Origin: Candidatus Zixiibacteriota bacterium
GTDB taxonomy: Bacteria; Zixibacteria; MSB-5A5; GN15; FEB-12
Length of the DNA: 53,730 nt
Direction of reading: 5' to 3'
NCBI GenBank assembly: GCA_029860345.1
Contig: JAOUBJ010000014.1
Location: 1 to 53,730, forward strand
The notes beneath the pieces were generated by a model, which saw only the letters and a program-made list of their open reading frames with translations, ran no database searches and was not told the origin of the DNA. The position numbers and the translations under genes were made by a program. How positions within the stretch are numbered: the stretch's first letter is position 1; the number at the start of each line of letters is the position of its first letter. Shown here piece after piece: positions 1 to 10,900 of this stretch.

Positions 1-522
1 ATCGTAAATCCTTCTGTGTAAACCACAAGTTTACCACGGGTTTGACTCCTTTCATTGGTCTGAAAACTAAAAGTCAAACCCGTTGTTATATCAATCTGCC
101 AATTTACACAACTTAGTTTACACTACCTCTTACAGCTTTGGCTTGACACAATGTACTCCATTGACTATGGTGGGTCCACATAGGATTACATGTTGGTTGA
201 GCATATCGGGAACCGTAATGTCGCGAACACAAACTGCTCGTCGGGCCTTCGAACTCTCTTATGTGTCGCAACAAACCTTTGGTCAGCCAAATAGCGAAAT
301 GGTGACGTATTAGTTGGTGTAACTACACCGTGAGAACCCTAAACTTAATGGAGGATCAGGCAAGTACTGTTTTATGCGTCGGAGTTCCGATTGTTCACTG
401 GGACGTTGACGGCGTAGTTCTTTGTCCAATCTAAACTGTTCTTCCGATTGCCGGAGTCAACTCAAACCGCACTGAAAGAGACCCTCGTGGTGCTCTTCCG
501 TGTAGCGAAGGGAAAAAGAGTA
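1..522. other. AT-richer non-coding left edge
   Basis: I see no convincing gene in this stretch. The 76-codon open frame at 83-313 has no ribosome-binding site and no recognisable features. The base composition is visibly more AT-rich than the genes that follow. The stretch contains a perfect 12-bp inverted repeat (listed separately) and must also hold the promoter of the metalloprotease, but I cannot point to a clear one. Confidence 0.5.
36..83. repeat. 12-bp perfect inverted repeat (hairpin)
   Basis: ACGGGTTTGACT at 36-47 is followed after 24 bases by its exact reverse complement at 72-83. It could be the terminator-like end of a gene left of the window or a protein-binding palindrome. No T-run follows the right arm, so a classic intrinsic terminator is not evident. 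Confidence 0.5.
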
Positions 523-3228
523 ATGAGAACTAACTTTGAACGCGCTGAGAAAGTGGCAGGAACATCTCCACTCTGGCTGCCACGATTGATTGCATTCGTG
601 ACACTCACTTTGGTTGTCATCCTGGCACCTGGTATCGTGCAGACACAGGTGGTAGAGGAAGCTGAGCTCAAAGACTTTTGCGGGACATATAGAGAATTTG
701 CCGAAAAGAATCCCGATAAGCTGCTGGCTCGCGACGGAGACTGCGGTACTTTTGGTGGCTGCGACGTCCCCGCCAACCGGGACGCCTGGATACCTGATGC
801 CAACACGCCCTGGCAGACGTTCCGTGTGAGATTCCACATTTTGCGTGAGGACGATGGAACCAACCCGGCCTGTACGCAAGCTCAGGTCGACGACAATATG
901 GCTACAATGAACGCCGCGTATGCAGCTCTTAACATTCAATTCATTCATACAACTGAATTCAACGACGACAGCGAGTATCGTTCCATGTCCGAGGCCGAGA
1001 AGCCTGCTATGAAGGCCGCCCATGCCGACGACCCGGCAAACCAGTGCAACGTCTACGTGACAACGGTGGAGAGCGGGTTCAGCTGGGGCACCTTTCCATG
1101 GGACGCAGACGCCTTAGCAGCGAACGGCGGAATCGTTATGAACGCCTCCCATTTCGGATTTGGTGACGATGTGTTGGTCCATGAAATGGGTCACTGCTTA
1201 GGGCTTTTGCACACTCAACGCGGCGTCTCCGAGAGCCCAGACGCCTTCCCCGATTGTGACTGGGGCTGCTATGAACACGCCGGCAGCAATAGTGATGTTA
1301 CCGGCGATTACTGCAGCGACACTCCGCCTACTCCCACCAACAACAGTTGCAACGAACCAGCCGGTAACGACCCTTGTCCCGGCGATGTTCCCTGGGCGCC
1401 AACCTGGCCGGAGAACTACATGGGCTACGGTGGACCCGGTTGTTGGAACGCCTTTTCGACTCAGCAAATGGGACGCATACACTGCTGGGTTGACGCTGAA
1501 ATGACAAGCTGGTTGGTGGCAACGCCGATAGCTCAGTGTCAGAACGTAGAGGTAAGCGCCGACGGTAACTGCGAAGCTCAGGCTAGTGTCGACGATGGCT
1601 CTTATCATCCAGGAGGAGTCGGGATTACCCTTACGCAGATTCCCGCAGGTCCTTATAGTTTGGGAGTTACCAACGTGACCTTGGTAGTGACCGACGACAA
1701 CGGTCTCGCGGATTCATGTGAAGCGACGGTGACGGTCATCGACGATACCGATCCGGTGGCGCAGTGCCCGGCTGATATCACTGTAGGCAACGACCTCGAT
1801 GAATGCAGTGCCGTCGTCAATTTCGCCATCGCCGCCACAGACAACTGTCCCGGTGTTGCAGTCGCTGCTGTACCACCCTCAGGTTCCACATTCGGTGTGG
1901 GAACTACTGGAGTCACAGTTACGGCCACCGACGGTTCGGGTAACACCGATGTCTGTACCTTTGACGTAACAGTGCTCGACACCCAGGCACCCGAGATCAC
2001 CTGCCCTCCGGATTACGTCTTTGAGTGTGACAACGTCGGCAGCTTTGGTACGCCGACCGCGACGGATAACTGCGACCCCAATCCGACCATCACGCTGCTC
2101 ACTCGTGATTCGATCCCCGGTGACTGTCCGCAGGAATACCAGATCGTCCTGACTTATCAGGCCGAGGATGATGCCGGCAACACCGACCAGTGCGTCCAGA
2201 CGGTCTCGGTCCAAGACACCACGCCACCGGTAATCACCTGCCCCGATCCGGACAGTCTTGACGTGATCTTCATTAATCCCAATCAGGCACAGGTTTTCTT
2301 TGAAGTCACCGCCACCGACAATTGCGATGACGATCCCGACATCACCAGTGACTCGCTGTCCGGCGCTATCTGGGAGATAGGCGACCATACCGTCACCGCT
2401 ATCGCCGATGATGGTTGTGGCAACGCCGACACCTGTTCCTTCAGTTTTCACCTGGTCTATCTGGATATCAAGCCGAACTCATGTCCCAATCCGCTAAACG
2501 TCAAGCCATACACATCTGATAGCAAAGGCGGCGCCGAATTCGCTCTCGGTGGTTCACCCGAGGCCAATCCGAGCCTTGACGAATACGCGGCGAGAGGTGG
2601 TTTCCCGGTTGCGATTCTGGGAACCGATCAGTTTGATGTGCGCGATCTGGAGCCCGAGACCATCACCATCAACGGCGTGTCGCCGATACGGTGGTCTTAC
2701 GAAGATGTCGCAACCCCGGCCTTCGACGTCGATGAATACTGTGGTTGCACCGAGGACCGTGGGGACGGTTTTGACGACTTGACGCTAAGGTTCGACATGG
2801 CATCCATTGTGGCCTCCCTGGGAGTGGTGGCTGACGGCGATGTTATTCAACTCATCATTACCGGCGACCATATAGATCACGATCCTTTCTTCGGCGGTGA
2901 TTGTGTTCTTATCCGCGGCAAGAAGACCCTGGCATCCGACGGCCAACCGGAAGGGGACAACGCTTCAGCGGAAACCGGATTAATCGGAGCCAACCCCAAT
3001 CCGTTCAATCCGATCACGACTCTGAGCTTTAGCCTGAGCAGTGCCACCCAGTATCGGCTCACTGTGTATAATATCGCCGGACAGGTGGTGAGGTCATTTG
3101 GCGGTACCGGTCAACCGGGTCTGAACAGTGTCGTATGGGACGCTTCTCACAACGCCAGCGGCGTATACTTCTACCGGCTGGAGACAAACAACTTCTCAGC
3201 TTCGAAGAAGATGATTCTGATGAAGTAA
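523..3228 (+). CDS. Secreted M43 (pappalysin-type) metalloprotease with HYR repeats and C-terminal sorting domain
   Basis: Predicted secreted zinc endopeptidase of 901 residues. After a basic N-terminus and a hydrophobic signal segment (about residues 20-42) comes a metzincin-type catalytic domain. It carries HEMGHCLGLLH at about 220-230 (two zinc His, catalytic Glu, third zinc His) and a downstream NYMGY Met-turn, the arrangement of pappalysin-like M43 peptidases. About three HYR/Ig-like repeats follow (DNCP, DTTPPVITCP motifs), then a Cys-containing domain, and finally a segment of about 80 residues (NPNPFNP ... YNIAGQ ... SGVYFYRL ... KKMILMK) typical of type IX secretion or FlgD-like C-terminal domains. 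A TTG-initiated frame opens at 448, but I prefer ATG 523: it directly precedes the signal peptide and follows a GGGAAAAAGAG purine run. Secretion route and substrate are inferred. Confidence 0.9.
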   Translation: MRTNFERAEKVAGTSPLWLPRLIAFVTLTLVVILAPGIVQTQVVEEAELKDFCGTYREFAEKNPDKLLARDGDCGTFGGCDVPANRDAWIPDANTPWQTFRVRFHILREDDGTNPACTQAQVDDNMATMNAAYAALNIQFIHTTEFNDDSEYRSMSEAEKPAMKAAHADDPANQCNVYVTTVESGFSWGTFPWDADALAANGGIVMNASHFGFGDDVLVHEMGHCLGLLHTQRGVSESPDAFPDCDWGCYEHAGSNSDVTGDYCSDTPPTPTNNSCNEPAGNDPCPGDVPWAPTWPENYMGYGGPGCWNAFSTQQMGRIHCWVDAEMTSWLVATPIAQCQNVEVSADGNCEAQASVDDGSYHPGGVGITLTQIPAGPYSLGVTNVTLVVTDDNGLADSCEATVTVIDDTDPVAQCPADITVGNDLDECSAVVNFAIAATDNCPGVAVAAVPPSGSTFGVGTTGVTVTATDGSGNTDVCTFDVTVLDTQAPEITCPPDYVFECDNVGSFGTPTATDNCDPNPTITLLTRDSIPGDCPQEYQIVLTYQAEDDAGNTDQCVQTVSVQDTTPPVITCPDPDSLDVIFINPNQAQVFFEVTATDNCDDDPDITSDSLSGAIWEIGDHTVTAIADDGCGNADTCSFSFHLVYLDIKPNSCPNPLNVKPYTSDSKGGAEFALGGSPEANPSLDEYAARGGFPVAILGTDQFDVRDLEPETITINGVSPIRWSYEDVATPAFDVDEYCGCTEDRGDGFDDLTLRFDMASIVASLGVVADGDVIQLIITGDHIDHDPFFGGDCVLIRGKKTLASDGQPEGDNASAETGLIGANPNPFNPITTLSFSLSSATQYRLTVYNIAGQVVRSFGGTGQPGLNSVVWDASHNASGVYFYRLETNNFSASKKMILMK

Positions 3229-3254
3229 GCAACAACATCAACTCTGAACGACAG

Positions 3255-3291
3255 AAGGGACAGCAGTCACATGCTGTCCCTTTCTTTATTC
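3255..3291 (+). terminator. Rho-independent terminator of the metalloprotease gene
   Basis: An 11-bp perfect stem (AAGGGACAGCA at 3255-3265, TGCTGTCCCTT at 3272-3282) with a 6-base loop is followed by a T-rich tail. It begins 26 bases after the stop codon of the metalloprotease. Confidence 0.85.
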
Positions 3292-3406
3292 CATGACTTA
3301 TGCCAATCAGCAAGTTACAGTGGCAGGTCCACTGGTCACATGCAGACGCGCCGCGGACGGCCCCCGACAAACTCGTCGGGATTAGCGCCAGGAACTTTTT
3401 GAGAAG

Positions 3407-4357
3407 TTACTTTTGCTGGTAGTCGGCTGGTACGCTGAACCGAGCTAAATCAAACTCCTTTTCAGTGATACTTGTCACTTCTCTCTTGGTTTCCATCAGA
3501 GTCTCGAACTCGCCTGCCCCGCTTAACGATCGGAAGACGGTAGCCAGGTTTCGAATCGGGTTGAAATGCTGCGGGTCCATCAGTTCATACAGCGAATCGA
3601 GAATGGGACTTGGCACTGTGTCCGATGACGGATACATCAGTAAGGAAGTTGATTTTAGAGGGATGCCGTCACCGCGAACTACTCGCTGGGCCAACTGCTT
3701 GTACTGTTGTATCATGGCACCATCAAAACCCTGCGATTCGTATGCCCAGACCCCATTGGCGGCATTCCGATCGCTGTCCCATTGCTGATAACTTTGATAC
3801 TGGCGGAGCCCAGGAACACTGGAACTAAGGCACACTTCATAGAATACTATCTGGCTGATCCCGTTCTGCTCGGTGCGTCCCAGTGACAGAAACAGCACAC
3901 TGTTACAGCTATCGTCGCCGCGCTGGCCCGCGGCCGATTCGTCAACAGCATGCCTCCACTCAACCTTCGGTAGGTCCTTTCGCCCGAATTCGATGAGAGG
4001 TCGTTCATCGGGGGCCGGTTTCTGCGAATCGACCTTTGGCAGGATGACGTCTAGTTCGTAGTACTGACCACTGTCAGGATACAGCCTCCACATAGTCGGC
4101 GCATCGTAGTGGGCGATACTCGCAGTTCGTTGCGTTCCCGTATCGAGTGAGAACGAAGCGAAGGTTCCGGGAATCCACTTTACATCATTATTGCGCATGG
4201 CATTTTCTGTTAAGAACAAAGTATCCCAGGACTGGCTGGTCACTAACTCGGCGGTTTTGGTGGTAGTCTCAAATGATATTACCACACCGGCTTGAACGGG
4301 ACAGATGAAGCACACTGTAAATAGCGCGCAATAAACCACACAATTCGATCTTCTCAC
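3407..4357 (-). CDS. Secreted protein of unknown function
   Basis: A 316-residue protein that I do not recognise with confidence. It starts with two Arg and a hydrophobic stretch ending CPVQAG, consistent with a signal peptide. The mature part, rich in Ser/Thr and aromatic residues, resembles periplasmic or outer-surface proteins of the DUF4412 style (ISFETTTK near the N-terminus), but that match is only impressionistic. The frame could open at 4417. I chose GTG at 4357 because an ideal Shine-Dalgarno GGAGG lies six bases upstream and the signal peptide then begins immediately. The gene lies 50 bp downstream of the C25 peptidase on the same strand, so the two may be cotranscribed. Confidence 0.7.
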   Translation of the reverse strand: MRRSNCVVYCALFTVCFICPVQAGVVISFETTTKTAELVTSQSWDTLFLTENAMRNNDVKWIPGTFASFSLDTGTQRTASIAHYDAPTMWRLYPDSGQYYELDVILPKVDSQKPAPDERPLIEFGRKDLPKVEWRHAVDESAAGQRGDDSCNSVLFLSLGRTEQNGISQIVFYEVCLSSSVPGLRQYQSYQQWDSDRNAANGVWAYESQGFDGAMIQQYKQLAQRVVRGDGIPLKSTSLLMYPSSDTVPSPILDSLYELMDPQHFNPIRNLATVFRSLSGAGEFETLMETKREVTSITEKEFDLARFSVPADYQQK

Positions 4358-4407
4358 GGTTACCTCCGGGTTGGACGTTGCATAACTCGCTGATGATCCG
4401 GACAATT

Positions 4408-7284
4408 CTAAGGGCACACCGGCGCGGGTCCGGACGAGAACATATAGTCAACCAGGTACACCAGATCGGCAATGTCAATTGTGCCACCGGAACCGTCAAC
4501 GTCGGACGCTGCCATTACCGGCGGTTCCGGTCCGCCATTGAACATGAAATCGACCATGTAGACCAGATCGGCGATGTCGGGACCAAGGCTGCTGCCGTCG
4601 ACGTCGCCGCAGACCCATCCCTGACAGAACAGAGAGACGACGCGCACATGGTCAAGATTCCATCCGGCGTAGACCAACCCGCCGTCGGTCGGACCCATCG
4701 TCCAGCGCAGATAGACCTCGGGTTCGTCATCCGCGTGTTGAGAAATGTCAAACTCGATGTCGTTCCATTGCAGATCGGCGATAACAGCGGGATTCTCCCA
4801 GAGTGTTGTCCAGTTGTAGCCATCGGTACTGATGGAAACCGTGGCTTTATCATATATGGGTTGCTCAACAGCCAGCCATCGGCAGAATCTCAGTCGCGTA
4901 TTGTACATGTTGGAGCAGTCGATGGCCGGAGAGGTGACGTGCTGCCCCGGCAGGTTGTTTTCATAGTCACCGGCCAGATTGTAGCCCATCACATTGGGGC
5001 CGAGACAGCCTTCGGTCGGATCGGGCGCCGGGTATTGTAGCTCGGTCCCTCCTTGGCCCAACGGAATTCCCCGCGACCATTGTCCGCCTGAGATTGTCCA
5101 ACCGGCGTCAGTCTCGAAATCATCCTCAAAGAGTGTTATCTCCTCGGTCACGGCCATAGCCGTCAGGGGTTCTGTTGGGTCGGGCGCATAGCGAGGTCCT
5201 GATTGCGATTCTTCCACGCTTATGTAGTACTCAATCTGCTGGTCACACTCGATGGCCGGCAAGATGGCTTGATACTGCTGGCCCTTCGTCCACACCAGCG
5301 GTACCTCCGCAGAATCAGTGCCGTCGACACAACAGTGGATAAGACCGCTGCCCAGCAGAGGTTCGCCCAAGCCGATGCCGGTAACCGTCACTTCGAAAGA
5401 AGTAGGCTCCATAGGTTCGACGATCTGCGGGACACCATCGGGAAACATGATGGCCAAACTTCGGACCGGTTTGATATTAACAGCCGGATCGGCGAAAAGA
5501 TTGGTCTCGTAGTATGTCCATCGCATGCCGGGGTCGTCGATTCGCGCGGCCAGGTCGAACCGGGCGTCGAGCATGGCCATACCCAACTGGGGATACCCTT
5601 CGTCGGCATTGAGAATCGCATCCCAAAACTCACGATTGATCACGTGCACCGGGTGTTTAGTTGTGCGCGATCCTAATCCGGAGCGAGAATTGGCGATGCA
5701 CCCGAAACCGCCAGTGGCCAATTTGACGGTAACGTATTCCGCCCAGCAATCGTTATGGTCGAATTTCCCGGCCGTGCAGCCTTCGGCATACAAGAAGCAA
5801 AACTCGGTGTTGGTAAGTTGGTTCTTCACCATGGTGGTGTCGGTGCGCATGGCGTAACCGATGAAACTATGACCCAGATGGTCTACTATATGAACGCCTG
5901 CGTTGATACGACTAATGATCTCGGCGGGCGCCCAATAATTGTATGGGAGAAAGGTCAGATCATAGAGTTTGTCGATGTCGTATTGATCGGCTGGGAAACC
6001 GCAGGTGGTAAAACCATGGGCGTTGGAACCGCCTTCCATCTGTTCCATGGCATATCCGCCGTATTCTCCCATGCCACCGAAGTTGAGTTGCTCGCCGGTC
6101 AGTAAAACCTTGGACAGATAGGCAGCCTCGCTTTCAAGGTAAGCAATAGACTTCGTCACCATGTTTGCTGCCTCCTCGATGGTTGCTGCGGAGATTCGTC
6201 CGACGCCTACTTCGGGCAACAGATCGATGTCACCACCTCCCTCGCCGTCGGTCGGTTCCGCCCAGTAAGGGTCGCCGTCGTAGTTGAATGTGCCGTCCAG
6301 GCAGCCATAGTAGAAATCGCCGGGCATGTCATAGGCGGCCAGGCTTCCCGAACTCAGCATTACTTCTACGAACACATCCAAAGCCGGGATGATGTCGTCA
6401 TCGCCACCGATAAGAACCATGCTGATACCGTTCGACAAGTATTCGTTGCGGATGTAATCGCGAACCGTGTGCGGATCGGCACCGCCGACCTGATCCAGGG
6501 TATGGATTTCGGTTGGGACGCCGTGGGCGTCATGGTAGTCTTTTAAGGGCTGATAGGTGGTAGCCAGGCCGGTCGGTGAAATGACCAAGAGATCGTAACT
6601 TCGGGTGGCCGGTCCTGCCGTTGGGTAGCTGCCAAGCTGGGCCTTGTTATCGACCCGCCTGCCGACAGCCTCAGCATCGACGGTCAAACCACGCACGGTC
6701 GCAGTCGGCAAGGACTCCTCAGTATTGACAATGAGCTTCATCTCGGGAAAGTGGTAGAGAGCACCGTCGGCCGGTGAGTATTCCACCGGAATAAGGTTGA
6801 TGAAGACTATTCTGTATCCGTGGAATGACTGGGTCGATTGCACCTGGAACCTGGAGAGCGGCAATACTTCGCTTCGGGCATAGGCCGCTTCATCGATTGC
6901 CAGCGGTCCGATCCGGTCCGGCGGTGTCGACAGAATAAACGGCTGTTCGATAGGCGGAAGTCGCAAGCCGGTCCCAACGAGTAGCTTTTCACCTGCTACC
7001 ACTTCGACACTGGAAAGCTTTTGGCCGTAGGGTAGTAGGATTCGGGCCCTTTTCGTCGGGAGGGCCGGTTGACCGACCAATCCTGTAACCGGGCAACCGA
7101 CAATCTCTGCCTGGTCGAACAGTTCGCCGGCAATCTTGACGGTTTCCACTCGCGGTCGCTCAAACGTGTATGTCCGTTCAATGGGTGCGGACAACCCGGA
7201 GCCGGCGGCCACTGCCACCGCGATGATGGTACTCAGCGCCATCCACAATAAGCCCTTCGAAGTTAAACATCTCTGCCTCGGCAT
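4408..7284 (-). CDS. Gingipain-like C25 cysteine peptidase with C-terminal dockerin
   Basis: Predicted secreted cysteine endopeptidase of 958 residues. It has a signal peptide, a gingipain-type propeptide (residues about 30-200) and a C25 catalytic domain. The catalytic dyad is readable: His at about 472 in DHLGHS and Cys at about 503 in AEGCTAG, each in the usual gingipain context. A beta-rich region follows, including a jelly-roll segment at about 690-880 (GWTISGGQWSRG and onward). The protein ends in two calcium-binding dockerin-like segments (GDVDGS ... DIADLVYMVDFMF and DVDGSGG ... DIADLVYLVDYMF). ATG 7284 follows GGAGGAGAC and begins the signal peptide, so the longer frame to 7419 is rejected. 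Dockerins dock onto cohesins in cellulosome-type systems, but no cohesin is visible in this window. Confidence 0.9.
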   Translation of the reverse strand: MPRQRCLTSKGLLWMALSTIIAVAVAAGSGLSAPIERTYTFERPRVETVKIAGELFDQAEIVGCPVTGLVGQPALPTKRARILLPYGQKLSSVEVVAGEKLLVGTGLRLPPIEQPFILSTPPDRIGPLAIDEAAYARSEVLPLSRFQVQSTQSFHGYRIVFINLIPVEYSPADGALYHFPEMKLIVNTEESLPTATVRGLTVDAEAVGRRVDNKAQLGSYPTAGPATRSYDLLVISPTGLATTYQPLKDYHDAHGVPTEIHTLDQVGGADPHTVRDYIRNEYLSNGISMVLIGGDDDIIPALDVFVEVMLSSGSLAAYDMPGDFYYGCLDGTFNYDGDPYWAEPTDGEGGGDIDLLPEVGVGRISAATIEEAANMVTKSIAYLESEAAYLSKVLLTGEQLNFGGMGEYGGYAMEQMEGGSNAHGFTTCGFPADQYDIDKLYDLTFLPYNYWAPAEIISRINAGVHIVDHLGHSFIGYAMRTDTTMVKNQLTNTEFCFLYAEGCTAGKFDHNDCWAEYVTVKLATGGFGCIANSRSGLGSRTTKHPVHVINREFWDAILNADEGYPQLGMAMLDARFDLAARIDDPGMRWTYYETNLFADPAVNIKPVRSLAIMFPDGVPQIVEPMEPTSFEVTVTGIGLGEPLLGSGLIHCCVDGTDSAEVPLVWTKGQQYQAILPAIECDQQIEYYISVEESQSGPRYAPDPTEPLTAMAVTEEITLFEDDFETDAGWTISGGQWSRGIPLGQGGTELQYPAPDPTEGCLGPNVMGYNLAGDYENNLPGQHVTSPAIDCSNMYNTRLRFCRWLAVEQPIYDKATVSISTDGYNWTTLWENPAVIADLQWNDIEFDISQHADDEPEVYLRWTMGPTDGGLVYAGWNLDHVRVVSLFCQGWVCGDVDGSSLGPDIADLVYMVDFMFNGGPEPPVMAASDVDGSGGTIDIADLVYLVDYMFSSGPAPVCP

Positions 7285-7415
7285 GTCTCCTCCATGGTTG
7301 GATGCCGGCTGAAGGCCAGCCACACATCCGTGCGATACGGGATAGGTCCCGGATAAACCGATACGGCTACGCCTAATATAGCCTGTTCCCTCCATTAGGC
7401 AAGTCTCAACGACCT

Positions 7416-7907
7416 TCATTCGGCTCGGCAGGCACGAATGCGAACGACCCGCGTTCGGGCAACACGGTCACCCAGTCTTGTTCGCTCGGGCGAGGTCAGA
7501 ATCAGGACCGCCCCGAGGATGCTCATAAACGGCAGGCCGTCTACCAACCGCATCAGGTTCCTCAATATGCTCCTGACCAAACCCGGCCTGGCGCCGTTCG
7601 GTTGCACCACTCGCAAACCCATCAGGCGCTTGCCCAGGGTGGTGCCGAACAGACCCTCCAGTACGACAAAGTACACAGCCATGATAACGAAAAAGGTAAT
7701 GCAGATCGGGTCGGTGACAAGCCAGCCATAACCCCAGAGATGATCGCCTGCGCTCATTATCCAAACACCCTTCACCAGCCTGGTGACCGGAAAGAACACC
7801 AGTCAGAACATAAACCCGTCGGCGGCCAGGGCCAGGAATCGGACCCACAGCCCTGCATAGTGAAGAGTTTGCTCGGCTCCTGGCTTGTCGGAATCGGTGT
7901 AGTTCAC
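7416..7907 (-). pseudogene. RDD-family membrane protein interrupted by one in-frame TGA
   Basis: Reading from GTG 7907, which follows GGAGG at ideal distance, gives a 163-codon RDD protein whose only flaw is a TGA at 7803-7805. The N-terminal part carries the RDD-type motif (GLWVRFLALAADGFMF). The part after the stop has two hydrophobic segments, GTTLGKRLMGLRVV and a closing RLGDRVARTRVV, all typical of the family. The frame is preserved on both sides and no indel is needed. It may be a recent nonsense mutation (TGG to TGA is one base), an assembly error, or readthrough. TGA is a normal stop elsewhere in the window. The role of RDD proteins is poorly known. It lies downstream of the beta-helix gene on the same strand. 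Confidence 0.75.
7803..7805 (-). other. In-frame TGA inside the RDD gene
   Basis: The codon series reads ...GGG TTT ATG TTC TGA CTG GTG TTC... A UGA followed by C is the context most prone to readthrough in bacteria generally. I see no hairpin immediately downstream that would argue for a selenocysteine element. Confidence 0.8.
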
Positions 7908-7926
7908 TAAGCCTCCGATTTATTCC

Positions 7927-7961
7927 GCCGCCCCGTGATCCATCATTGCAGCCGGGGCGGC
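7927..7961 (-). terminator. GC-rich hairpin after the beta-helix gene
   Basis: GCCGCCCCG at 7927-7935 pairs perfectly with CGGGGCGGC at 7953-7961. The hairpin lies between the stop of the beta-helix gene and the ribosome-binding site of the RDD gene. There is no T-run, so it may be a weak terminator or an mRNA-stabilising structure. Confidence 0.45.
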
Positions 7962-7980
7962 TGGTGAACATCGCACACAA

Positions 7981-10900
7981 TCAAGGGCACAACACCGGTA
8001 CCGGGCCATCGGTAAACATGAAGTCCACCAGATATACGAGGTCGGAGATGTCAATTACACCGCTGCCATCGATATCAGCCTCGTCATAGCATACCGGTAC
8101 AGGTCCGCCCGTGAACATGTAGTCCACGAGATAGACGAGGTCGGATATGTCGATTTGATCACCGGAGTCGCCGTCGACGTTGCCACGGTTCCCTATGCAG
8201 CAAGCGATCCATTGGAAAGCTCCTATATCGTTACGACTGCCGTCGGAATCGTTGTACTGCGGATCGGGGTGTCCGGCATTGATGCACGGTGAGTGTGACT
8301 GTAGTCCGAAATCATGTGCGGCCGCATCGACGTATACCGGATCAACCTGGATGTCGAACGGAACCTCGACACCGTCGATATCGTAGTTGGGATTATTGTT
8401 GTAGATATCATTGTACGCCAGCATGGTAAAGTCGCTAATCGATGTTGATCTCACACCGACTTCCAGTGAGTTGGTGACGATGTTGTTAATGGCGTATCCA
8501 CCTCCGGCGATCGAGTAGAAGCCGCGTTCATTATCGTGCATTGTATTGTTGATAATCCAGCTTTCGTTAGCGCCGTCACGCATACCAACACAGCCACGTC
8601 CGCCATTGCCATAGAAGAGATTCCGGCTCACAAATACAGTGCCGCCCCGGCAGTACACGACTACTCTGATTGATCCACCCACCGGTATATTATCGTGGAA
8701 GACGCAATCTCTGACAATGGTCGAATCAGAGCTTTCGATTCTTACAGTGTGATCCCCGCCGCCGCCGCCGCTGATGGTGAACCCTCGTAACTCGGCACCC
8801 GGCGCCAGAGCGCCGACGATCCGAACAGTGGGATTGTCGACAATTGCAGGTGTTAAGGTAGTTGGCTCGGCCCGGCCGCCGCCCAAAAGTACGATCGCGC
8901 GACGACTGTAATCGATGTTTTCAGTATACGTCCCGGGCGCCACTATGATCGTGTCATTGTGATAGGCAAGCTCGATCGCCGCCTGAATGGTAGCCTGCTC
9001 GGTCGGGACATTGACCAGACCGACTGAGGGCAGGGTGGAAAACTGCTCGACAGTTGACCACTCGCAGAATTCGAAGCCGTCGAAGGCCCGCACACGCCAC
9101 CAGAAATCCTGCTCGGCGCCCAGCCCGGAAACAAAGCCCGAGTAGGAGAGGGGCGTCTTGCGCCGAACATGATCGGCAGAGTATACCAACGATGTCAGAG
9201 AAGGATCGTCGTAGACTTCGAAGTAGTAGTATAGTTGATCATTCTCCTGGTCCACTCCGTTTTCCGTGAACAACTGTATGTCACACGCGTGCATCACTTC
9301 TCCCCCGACCGGAGAATTCGGTGTTAGACTGGCTGTAACACTGTTCATTCGAAATGAGCGCGTTACCCAATCACCCCAGTCGTTGCCGCCGTAGACTCTG
9401 ACGCGATAGAAGTAAGCCCCGCCATCGTCGAGTGTCAGACCGGCGTAAGCGGTGAAAGTGTCGGCTGTGTAAACCTGCCCGGAAGCCCACATCTCCGCTG
9501 TTGACCATTCACTGTCGGTACCGACCTCGAGTTCAAACGCGACCTGCTGCGGAAGCGTGTCGTAGTAGCTCCAGAAGAAATTGGGCGTGTGGTTGACCAC
9601 ATGAGCGGTATCTTCCGAGCCCAGATTCGGCACCCCTGGATAAGGATAGTTCCCGACCAGCCAAAGAGCGCCCATATCATTACGCGAGCCATTGGGGTCG
9701 TTGTACTGTGGATCAGGGTGACCGGCCTCGACACACGGAGAACCGGGCCTCAGCCGGTAATCGTATACGCTCTCATCCCAATACTGCGGATCTGCGTGTA
9801 TATCGTGCTCCCCCTCAAGGCCGGCAATATCGTAGTTGGGATTATTGTTCCAAACGTTATTGTAGTCCAGCAGAGTAAAGTCCGTTTCCGAGTTGGACCC
9901 GATACCCTGATAGGCCGAGTTGGTCACGATGTTGTTTATCGCATAGCCACCGCCGGCGACAGAAAAGAACCCGCGTTTATTACTGTCAAAAGTGTTGTTG
10001 ATAATCCAGGAGTCCTGGGCCCCTTCATGCAGTCCAACGCAGTAGGTGCCGTTACTGTAGAAGATATTTCTTGTCACTATTACCGGTCCATTGGAACAGG
10101 CGATCACTTCTAAACTGGAGCCCGCTCCCCATAAGTTTTCTCGGAAGACATTGTTGGAAATGATGACCGACGCGCAATTGTCGATGTACACAACATCCGA
10201 CTCCGGAAACGCCCCCCAGTCGACCACCGTAAAGCCTGAGAACACAGTTCCGCTATCGGGCGTGTCGGTGATTGCAACTCCTGGGTCCATTTCCCACAAG
10301 CGGGAAAGTGTGGTGGCGTCGGGACCATCGGAACTCATCACCACCATCGGGCGGCCGTGAAGAATGAGGTTTTCCCCGTATTCACCAGGGGCTACCAAAA
10401 CGGTATCATGGTCGTAGGCGGATTCGATCCCCGCCTGAATTGTCGGTTGGTCGGCAGGAACGTTTAGAGTAATTGGCACGTCTCGCGTTACAAACGAATC
10501 GACCGACCATGTGGACACCTCGTAGCCGTCGTTCGACTGCACTCGCCACCAGTAAGTCTGATCGGTGTTCAAACCATCGATGGTGTCTGTGGCTGTTTCC
10601 CACCTCTGCTCGGGGACAGAGTCGAAAGACGCCACCAGCCACAGTAGGTCTGGGTCCTCGTACAGTTCAAAATTATAGGCGAGGCTGTCCCCATCCACGT
10701 CGTCCGCATTCTCTGCCAACAGGGCCACAGCCAAAAAATGAGGTCTTGGACCGCCGACGGTGTTGAGGGGTACGGGAGTCGTTGGCTTGTTGTTCATTTG
10801 GAAATCGCGTTCCTGCCAAGGTCCCCAGATGACGCCGTTGTTGACCCTGGCGCGATAGAAGTACGTCAAGCCGTCGGTCAATTCCAAACCGGCGTAGACA

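Noticed and set aside
83-313. Short plus-strand frame of 76 codons at the left edge
   Set aside because: No ribosome-binding site, no hydrophobic or domain-like pattern, and AT-rich composition unlike genes nearby.
7790-7830. Selenocysteine insertion at the RDD TGA
   Set aside because: RDD proteins have no known selenocysteine position, the residue expected here is hydrophobic, and no suitable downstream hairpin is visible.
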